Source: Heterohyrax brucei (Eukaryota > Chordata > Mammalia > Hyracoidea > Procaviidae). Taken from it: a DNA stretch of 64,000 nucleotides. Location of the stretch: contig CM053144.1 in the NCBI GenBank assembly GCA_028571685.1, forward strand, positions 96,254,171 through 96,318,170, read 5' to 3'. The position numbers and the translations under genes were made by a program. Under the pieces are notes generated by a model, which saw nothing but the letters and a program-made list of their open reading frames with translations, was not told the DNA's origin and searched no databases. Position 1 is the first letter of the stretch, and the number at the start of each line of letters is the position of its first letter. Shown here piece by piece: positions 57,152 through 64,000 of this stretch.

Positions 57152-59005
57152 TTATTATGATTGAATGAAAATGTACATTTCCATATAAATTTGCATGCCT
57201 GCCTAAGTGCAGCTGCCACTGCTCTCCCTGCCCAGTGACAGCACACTGTTTCTCTTCATTCTATACAAGTCATATCCTCCTAACAACCTCTTATCCCCTC
57301 CTCTCAACCCCCTCTCCTGCCTCCAGTAAGAGGTCAGCAGGACAGCATCCTATAGATGTATAGAACCATAAATGCACATACAGTATGGTCACTCTGAGTC
57401 ACCAAGTCCAATCCATTCCTGTCTGAAGAGTTGGCCTCCATTATGATTTAAGTTCAGGGGCAGCATCAGGGCCAGGGACCACGCTCCCAGGAGAACCCTG
57501 AGGCCCCTGGACTGGACCATCAACTGCAGTCTTCTAGTGAAGATCTCAGGGTGCACTTCTTTTTATTCTTGTATTGCCAGTGAAACTCAACTTTGAGAGC
57601 CCCATGCCGGTGGTGGCCGGCACTGTCCAGTTCTTTCAGTCACATGTCAATATAGTCACCCACTCGTGAGGGTCTCTCTGTCTTCTAAGTTCTCTTTCCC
57701 CCATGTTGTTTTGGTCCTTGGTGACCATCTGTTCCTGCTGAGTTGGGACCATTTGTTGTATTTCAGATGGCAGCATGGAAGATTTAAACACCCCAGATGC
57801 CGCTCACCAATGCAGGGTTCAGAAGACTCTCTTAGCAAAATGCTAGTTGTACCAATTGTTCTGGATTTCCTCTGAGAGCATGGTCGCCAGCCCCCCGCCC
57901 CAGCTACTCTGTCCTTGCAATATTGGTTTAAGATGGGAGAAGTAATCACGTTATGTTAAAGTCCCGTAAAAATTGATCTTCTTTCTAACGTGTGCTGTCA
58001 CAAATTACACCCAACCAAATTTCTATCAACTATCTAATCTATACCCTACCCTCTTCCTCCCTCCCTCCCTACCCTTGCAGCCATCAAAGAGTCCTTTCTT
58101 CTATGTATGAGTCTGTTTTTAAGGTGTTATGGCAGGGCTCTTGTACAATATTTGTCCTTTTGTCACCAACTACTTTCAATCAACATAATGTCTTCCAGTT
58201 GAAACCAGGTTATGAGATATTTCCTAAAATCATCATTGTTCTTTATCATTGCATAGTGTTCCATTGAGTATATATACCATAGTTTATCTATCCATTCCTC
58301 TGTTGCTGGGCATCTGGGTTGATTCCACCTTTTTGCTATTGTGGACTGTGCTGCAATAAATATTCATGTGCATGTATCAGTTGGTGTGAATGGTCTTGAT
58401 TCTGTAGAAAATATTCTAAGCAGTGGAATTACTGGGTCAAGTGGTATATCTATTTCCAGCTTTTTAAGGAAGTGCCAGATTGCTTTCCAGGGAGGTTGCA
58501 CCATTTTGCAATCCCACTGATAGTGTAGGAGAGTTCCAATTTCTCCACAGCCTCTCCAGCATTTGTTGGTTTGCATTTTTTGGATCATGGCCAACCTTAT
58601 CGGGGTAAGATGGTATCTCAACTTGAATTTCTTTAATAGCTAATGATCATGAACATGTCCACATGTGTTTTTTGGCTGCCTGGATCTCCTCTTTAAAGAA
58701 GTGTCTATCTATCTCCTTTGTCCATCACCTAATTGGATTATTTATCTTTTTCTTTTTGATATTTTGTAGTACCTTATAAATCATGGAGATCAGACATCGG
58801 TCTGACATATAGTTACCAAATATTTTTTCCCATTCTGTAGGTGGTGTGTTAGTTTCTTTGAAAAAATCTTTGGATGAGCAACAGTGTTTGATTCTTAGTA
58901 GTTCCCATTTATCTATTTTCTGTTGATTGTGCTTTGTCAGATTTTGAAGTCTGTCTATGTTGTGTATTAAAATTTTCATTATTGATCCTATTTTTTCTTG
59001 GATGG
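57152..59005 (-). mobile_element. 5'-truncated L1 of the same family as the 46.4-kb copy
   Basis: Short reversed A-tail, about 1 kb of 3' UTR (57160-58170), then ORF2 C-terminal sequence. The 3' UTR start 'gaatgaaaatgtacatttcc' matches the 46.4-kb copy (gagtgaaaatgtacattcac). It is more decayed, with several frameshifts and stops. Confidence 0.93.
58364..58979 (-). pseudogene. L1 ORF2 C-terminal remnant, two frames
   Basis: One piece (58725-58979) holds KIDKWELLRIKHCCSSKDFF and TEWEKIFGNYMSD. The next (58364-58621) holds [18 protein letters not shown] and PPWKAIWHFLKK. A deletion or frameshift between 58621 and 58725 separates them. Confidence 0.88.
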
Positions 59006-59021
59006 AGATTATTCTATTTTT
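59006..59021. repeat. 16-bp target-site duplication (right)
   Basis: Partner of 57136-57151 with one mismatch. Confidence 0.85.
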
Positions 59022-59555
59022 AAACCAGAAGCAGCCATACTGAGGGGAAATTTAGAATTCTAATTTCAACTAGAAGCTAGACTAAATGATTAGAACCATT
59101 TTTGGTTTGACCCGTTTTTCTAGCTTAGGCTGTAGAGAAATGCAAACTTTGTTTTTGTTGTTGAAACGTCTGGGGTTTGTCTGAAGAATGTCACACAAAT
59201 GGAGCACTAGGAAGACAAGATTGATCTGGAGCTTTCAGGTCTGATTTGATCCAGTTATAGGTAAATTAAAATCTTAAAGTCTTTCATTAAAAGTTATTTC
59301 TTAATGGATTTTTAAGGCTTATTCCTCCACTCTTAAAGCACAGATTTATTAAATCAGATTAAAACAATGAGACATAGTATGTCCCAAACCCCACAAATCT
59401 AAATATATTCTATGTTTCTTTTTACTTGAAGTCATTGAATTGGTGTTTTCTATTTTTAGAAAGGTGTATCTCAACACTTATATACAGTACTGAGTGTATA
59501 GTATGGGTTCTCAATAAACCAAAAAACAATACACTGCCCCCCAAAACCCAAATCA
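59022..59555. other. Unique DNA
   Basis: Nothing recognised. Confidence 0.4.
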
Positions 59556-59752
59556 GTTGTTGCTGAGTAGATTCCATCTCATGATGAAGTGACCCCAAAC
59601 TGTGCTGTACTCAGTTTAATGACTGATTATGTGGAATGAGATTTCCAGGCCTTTCTGTCAGGGAATCTCTATGTTAGATTTAATCATGAAACTTTTGATT
59701 AATAGATGAGGGCATAATGGGTTGTGACACTTAGGGATTCTGGGTTCACAAT
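59556..59752 (-). mobile_element. SINE related to AfroSINE/RTE, decayed
   Basis: 'gttgttgctgagtagattcc' then 'agatttccaggcctttctgt' and 'cttttgattaatagatgagg' up to 'cttagggattc'. It follows the order of a tRNA-like SINE whose core differs from the main AfroSINE type. Confidence 0.55.
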
Positions 59753-60035
59753 ATTATTATTATCATTAGGTGCCATAAAACTAGTTCTGATTCATAGTAA
59801 CTCTATATATAATAGTACAAAACACTGACAGGTTTTGTATCATCTTCACAATTATCTGACAGTTTATCATACTGCGGTGGCTTGTATGTTGCTGTCGTGC
59901 TGGCGGCTACACCATTGGATGGAGAGGTTTCAGTGGAACTTCCAGACTAAGACAGACTAGGAAGAATGACTGGATGGTCTGATTCTGAAAACATCGGCCT
60001 GCGAAAATGCTATGAATAGCAGAGGAACACTGTTT
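59753..60035. mobile_element. RTE 3' end (minus) joined to RTE 5' UTR (plus)
   Basis: From 59760 to about 59850 the sequence is a reversed RTE 3' end ('attaggtgccataaaactag'). At about 59860 it changes to RTE 5'-UTR-like DNA in plus orientation ('tactgcggtggcttgtatgt', 'agactaagacagactaggaa', 'gctatgaatagcagaggaac'). The two parts are in opposite orientation. Confidence 0.6.
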
Positions 60036-61084
60036 GATAAGTTCTGTGGTCACGATGGTTGGAGCTCCAGCAACCATTTTGTACAAAGAAAAAACGTTGA
60101 AAATGAAGGCTGTGTATAATGTGATATAAAAGCACAAGATGAGACTGGAACATAGAAGAATATTAGCTAATAAATGAAAAATTAACAGTAGACAATATCC
60201 ATGTTTGGCTGCCACTCTAAGAAGTATTTAGACAAAGACCATCAATGGCTACTGTAACCATTAGGGGGAAAGTTGTAGAATAGGATATGTTAGCCTGGTG
60301 CCAAATCATTGCTATGCAGATCATTTATTATTTGCAAAGAAAAAAGAAATACCATGACAGCAGACAGATCTGGCTGTCACCAGTTGTTTTAATTAGCATC
60401 ACTGATAGGAAACAATCAGATAATATGCATCTTCTGATGTGATCTAACATAAAATATGTAACATTGCCTATGAAGTTTTTGGGGGACAGAAGAATCCAAG
60501 CAAGCCTCCAGACTTAAGTTCTGATTTCTAGAAAGTCAACTTCTGCTTCTCCTCCTTCTAAGGAAGATAATTTTCTTTCACAAGTAGAAGGGCTAATTAA
60601 GGAGTTAGCAATTTCCTTTGAACTTCACAGTTAGAGAATGGAAGAGTTTCAAGATAGAAAATCCTGTATATTCTTTGTGCTGTTAGGAAATTTTATATTT
60701 TCTTTGGGCTGTAAAATTTGGAGTTTGTTTCTCTGTAATAAAGAAACGAATTTCTATTTCATATAAGACATTTTAGAATTTCTGTTACATAAAATTTAAA
60801 CTAATACAATTAGAAAACTTGGGAATCTTAATTTATCTAAATCAGCAAAATTATAGGAGAAGTCTTTTCTACACTGAGTAAGTCCTGCTGGTTGCATCAA
60901 TGAAACACCACCACTGCAAAATGAAGCAGAGGGAAAAATCGACTCAAGTATAACAATCCCCAAACAGGCAGATTTGGCCATATAATCCCAAAAGCTAACT
61001 AACATTACATGAAAACAAAATAAAACGGATTATAAGTACATAGCTAGATGTCCCTGAAAACATAAAATCTTAGAATGTAAAAGA
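60036..61084. other. Unique DNA
   Basis: Nothing recognised; the 102-codon frame at 59907-60215 (minus) overlaps the RTE-derived piece and is a chance frame. Confidence 0.4.
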
Positions 61085-61220
61085 AACAAAAAGATTTTTA
61101 ATCCAACTTTCTCTTCCTACAAGTGCAAGAATTCTAGTTCCAGGAAGTAGCTTCCTCAAGGTCGTACAGCACATTAGCAGCACAGTGGAAATTAAAACTT
61201 GGACCTTCACATTCTCTACA
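61085..61220 (+). mobile_element. MIR-like relic
   Basis: 'gtagcttcctcaaggtcgta' and 'agcagcacagtggaaattaa' recall the MIR phrase around the 'aggtcacacagc' core. Confidence 0.5.
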
Positions 61221-61363
61221 GTGTTTTCTTTCTACAAGCAGGTAAAAACGAGGAAAGAACTGAAAGTATCTAAGGGAGTTGAATATTCTTTTGAAGATCA
61301 CTGAAGTTATAAAAAGGGACAGTGAGTGAAGATAATTTCCCTGTGGCTTAGAAGGCACTTGGA

Positions 61364-61518
61364 GTTCTGGTGGCACAGTGGTTAGGGGCTCAGCTGCTAA
61401 CCAGAAGGTCTTTGAATCTACCAGATGATCCCTGGAGACTCTATGGGGCAGTCCTACCCAGTTCTATAACAGGGCTGTGAGTTGGAACAGTCTCAAAAGC
61501 AACAGATTTGGCTTTGAT
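61364..61518 (+). mobile_element. AfroSINE
   Basis: Head 'gagttctggtggcacagtgg', 'ctgctaaccagaaggtcttt', core 'ctggagactctatggggcag', tail 'ttggaacagtctcaaaagca'. Confidence 0.9.
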
Positions 61519-61859
61519 AGAAGACATTTTAAGTGGAAATTTGGAAAAAAAAAAAAGGATAAAATAAATTTCAGTGTTTTGTTAGAATGATAGAAATGTT
61601 AAGTTTTTACGATTTATACAGAGATAATGTTAAATAAAGTTATAGCAGCAAGGAAATCATGTCTTCCAAGTCTAATGTCTGTAATTCAACATCTTTCATA
61701 AGATTCACATTTGCAGAATCTTTTAAAATTGAGGTTTAAAAAATGTAGCTAGTGCATTATCACACCCATGGTGATTTTGCTGCCTTATGTGTATTTAAGA
61801 CTTTGTAATTTACACATTCGTAGTATTTGATTGTGAACTAACTTTTTAGTGATTAATAT
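61519..61859. other. Unique DNA
   Basis: Nothing recognised apart from a poly-A run at 61543-61556. Confidence 0.4.
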
Positions 61860-62373
61860 GTGTTGTTGTTGTTGTTCTTAGGTGCAAGGGAGTCAGTTCC
61901 ATCTCACAGTGACCGTATGTAGTGCAGAATAAAACACTGCCCAGTCTTGCACGATGCCCACATTTGTTTTTGTCCTCGAGCTCGTGGTAGTGGCCACTGT
62001 GTCAAGCCATCTTATTGAGAGTCTTCCTCTTTTTCACCGACCCTTGACTTTACCAAGCCTGATGCCCTTCTCTTGGGACTGATCTTTCCTGACAGCATAT
62101 CCAAAGTGTATAAGATATAGTCTCATCATACATGCTTCTAAGGAGCACTGTAATTGTACTTTGGCCACGACAGTTCTGTCATTTTTTGGCAGCCTGTAGT
62201 ATATTCAGTAGTCTTCCAACAGCACAGCTTAAAGGCATCAATTCTTCTTCTGTCATTTTTGTTATTTGTTGTTTTCCCATGCATATGATGCTGTTGACAA
62301 TACCATGGCTTGGGTCAGACGCATCCTAGTCTTCAAAGAGACATCTTTGCTTGTCGACACTTTAAAGAGATCT
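61860..62373 (-). mobile_element. RTE-type LINE, 3' end only
   Basis: (tgt)n followed by 'cttaggtgcaagggagtcag' is the reversed terminus. The C-terminal coding region follows to 'cactttaaagagatct', where the copy stops at a small tandem repeat. Confidence 0.92.
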
Positions 62374-62457
62374 TTTTGCAGCTGTGCACGCTTCTATAAC
62401 ATTTTGCAGCTGTGTGCAATTCTATAGCATTTTGTAACTATGTGTAGTTCTATACCA
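62374..62457. repeat. Three tandem copies of a 28-bp unit
   Basis: Units begin TTTTGCAGCTGTGCACGC (62374), TTTTGCAGCTGTGTGCAA (62402) and TTTTGTAACTATGTGTAG (62430); each ends in TTCTATA plus a short variable end. The first unit grows out of the RTE sequence 'tttttgcagc'. Confidence 0.88.
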
Positions 62458-63372
62458 CTTCTTTTTCACATACTAACAGCTTTAGGAGGATAATAATGGG
62501 CAAATCCTACCAAGCTTAATGGAATTTTCCATTTTAATTTTTCTGTTTCCCTGAAGCAGAATAAAAACCAAAACTAAAATCTTTGCCATCATGTCAATTC
62601 TGAATTCTGACCTAGGTAGACTAAATTTATTTTGAGATGTATTTAAAACAATATTCAAATATTCTTATTCTGTGACACTGAGGAAAAATAGTTGGTATTC
62701 CAATAAAGATGAGAATTAGAGTTTCATAAAAGACAGTGGTTATTCTACATGTGCCTTCCCTTCACTTGGAGTCCAACTTACTCACCACAAGAAAGGCACA
62801 AAGATTGAAGGCTTTAAAGCTGGGAAACAACAACAGGGAACAATGGTTACATATGGTTCCTTAAAATGAGTTCTTGTCAGTTTGTGTTTCACATTGTCTG
62901 TTTTCCTTTACCTGTAATGTTATGAAGACATGTCTTCAGAATGTCAGGTTATGTAGAAATGTATTTATTATATGCTTTTTTAAATGTACTGTGCTGCAGA
63001 AGACAATCTTAAGAATTATATTACTGTGATAAAAGAAACTCAGACCCTGACTACTTTTCTGAAAACCTTTTACTAAGTTAGCACAACTAAATTTTTGGTG
63101 ACTGGAGAAGAGTAACATGGTTTGGTATACCATAGCAACATGATGTACAGAAAAGACGGACAACAAGACAGTTGAAAAAAGTGTATACATTTTTTGAGAA
63201 AATTATATGAAATTTTTGAGATCAAAGTACATGCAAGAATCTTTGCTATTTGAAATTCTTCTAATAAATTTAAAATGGCCTTGTCATGCAAGTATTTCCT
63301 TAATTGTTGTTTCTTGATATTTGTAAATAGTAGGTATAATGTTTAGGACCTCCACCTGTCTACCAGTTTGTT
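62458..63372. other. Unique DNA
   Basis: Nothing recognised; frames at 62936-63190 and 63073-63291 (minus) show no motif. Confidence 0.4.
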
Positions 63373-63797
63373 GCACCGTGGTGGTTTACATGTTGCTATG
63401 ATGCTGGATGCTAAGTCACTGGTATTTTAAACAGCAGCAAGATAATCCAGAGAGAACAGGTTACAGAAGTTTTCAGACTAAGAGACAAGGAAGAAAGGCC
63501 TGATGATCTACTGATAATCAGTCAAATAAAATCTTGTTGATCGTAACAGCATACTGCCTTACCTGTTTGCTTTAGACACGTCATCAGTCGATTGCTAGAG
63601 GAGGACATCATGACTGATGAGGCAGAGGGCTAGTGAGAGTACAGGAGATCCCTGATGGGAGGGTTGGGCACAAGAGGCATAAAGATGGATTCCGACATAC
63701 TGGGAATTTCAATGATGATGCACCACCAGGCAGAGTTTTTTTTCTCCTGTGCACAGTATTACCATGAGTCAAAGTTGACTGGACAACAGCTAACAAC
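63373..63797 (+). mobile_element. RTE-derived short element: 5' UTR fused to 3' tail
   Basis: Starts with RTE 5'-UTR-like 'gtggtggtttacatgttgct' and 'cagactaagagacaaggaag'. It then passes to 3'-end sequence ('gaggaggacatcatgactga', 'aagttgactggacaacagct', 'aacaacaag'). No coding region remains. It has the same plan as 4489-4878, in the opposite orientation. Confidence 0.65.
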
Positions 63798-64000
63798 AAG
63801 CATGTAGGAGTTCCAGTTTGAAATCAGAGAGACCTAGTTTTGAATCCTTGCTCTAGCTGTTACTGTCTAGGGGGACAAGCATTTTCTTTTTTTTTTTCTG
63901 AACCTCTAAACCAACAAATAACATCACCAGCCTTAGGGGGTTGTGCTTGTATTGTGTGTAAGTTGAACAAAGTCTGCAAAGTGCTTAAAAAAGAGCCTGA
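63798..64000 (+). mobile_element. MIR-like relic at the window edge
   Basis: 'gaaatcagagagacctagtt', 'gaatccttgctctagctgtt' and 'gaacctctaaaccaacaaat' fit a MIR. A poly-T run interrupts it at about 63887-63897. Confidence 0.55.

Noticed and set aside
41039-61518. tRNA genes at the AfroSINE heads
   Set aside because: The A- and B-box-like motifs are part of SINEs. No complete cloverleaf with an acceptor stem is present.
62374-62457. CRISPR-like array
   Set aside because: The units are directly adjacent with no spacers, number only three, and lie in mammalian DNA.

Overview
This is a stretch of mammalian nuclear DNA with no intact protein-coding or RNA gene that I can support. It is AT-rich, has no operon-like packing, and is built mostly from nested retrotransposons. 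The repeats point to an afrotherian, most likely an elephant or close relative. There are about twenty copies of a tRNA-like SINE of the AfroSINE type (head reading roughly 'ctggtggc-tagtggttaag', B-box-like core 'ggcagttcaaatcc', tail 'tatgagt-gga-t-gactc'). There are about ten copies of its apparent partner, an RTE (BovB-like) LINE ending in (caa)n. Mammal-wide MIR, L2, MER5-like and old L1 relics form the background. Naming these families rests on recall, not on a database search.

Layout. 1-9.8 kb: unique DNA, two RTE LINE copies, a rearranged RTE derivative, and a broken HMGB2 retrocopy (about 7.6-8.6 kb, minus strand). 9.8-15 kb: an old L1 piece and a long RTE copy split by a 983-bp solo LTR with a perfect 6-bp target-site duplication (TSD). 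15-17.4 kb: SINE fragments and a cluster of three minus-strand AfroSINEs. 17.4-26.0 kb: a near full-length minus-strand L1, interrupted by an AfroSINE and by a complete, non-coding MaLR-type provirus (22507-24478, 5-bp TSD GTCCT). 26-36.7 kb: RTE, SINE, an old plus-strand L1 carrying a MaLR solo LTR (30534-31056, TSD CTGTA), ending in a large inverted repeat (arms 32635-34192 and 35180-36733 around a 987-bp spacer of RTE). 36.7-46.4 kb: old L1, RTE, MIR, MER5-like and SINE pieces. 46.4-48.5 kb and 57.1-59.0 kb: two 5'-truncated minus-strand L1 insertions of one family with 16-bp TSDs. 49-57 kb: RTE, MIR and SINEs, then a second solo LTR (56091-57063) of the family seen at 13.6 kb. 59-64 kb: SINE and RTE fragments, including a second RTE 5'+3' fusion.

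No genes work together here. The content is a record of insertions: MIR/L2/MER5 and old L1 first, then RTE and AfroSINE, then LTR elements and the younger L1s. Most open frames of 60-230 codons are either remnants of LINE ORFs or chance frames antisense to them. The strongest observations are the inverted repeat at 32.6-36.7 kb and the MaLR-type provirus whose two 500-bp LTRs differ at only seven positions.
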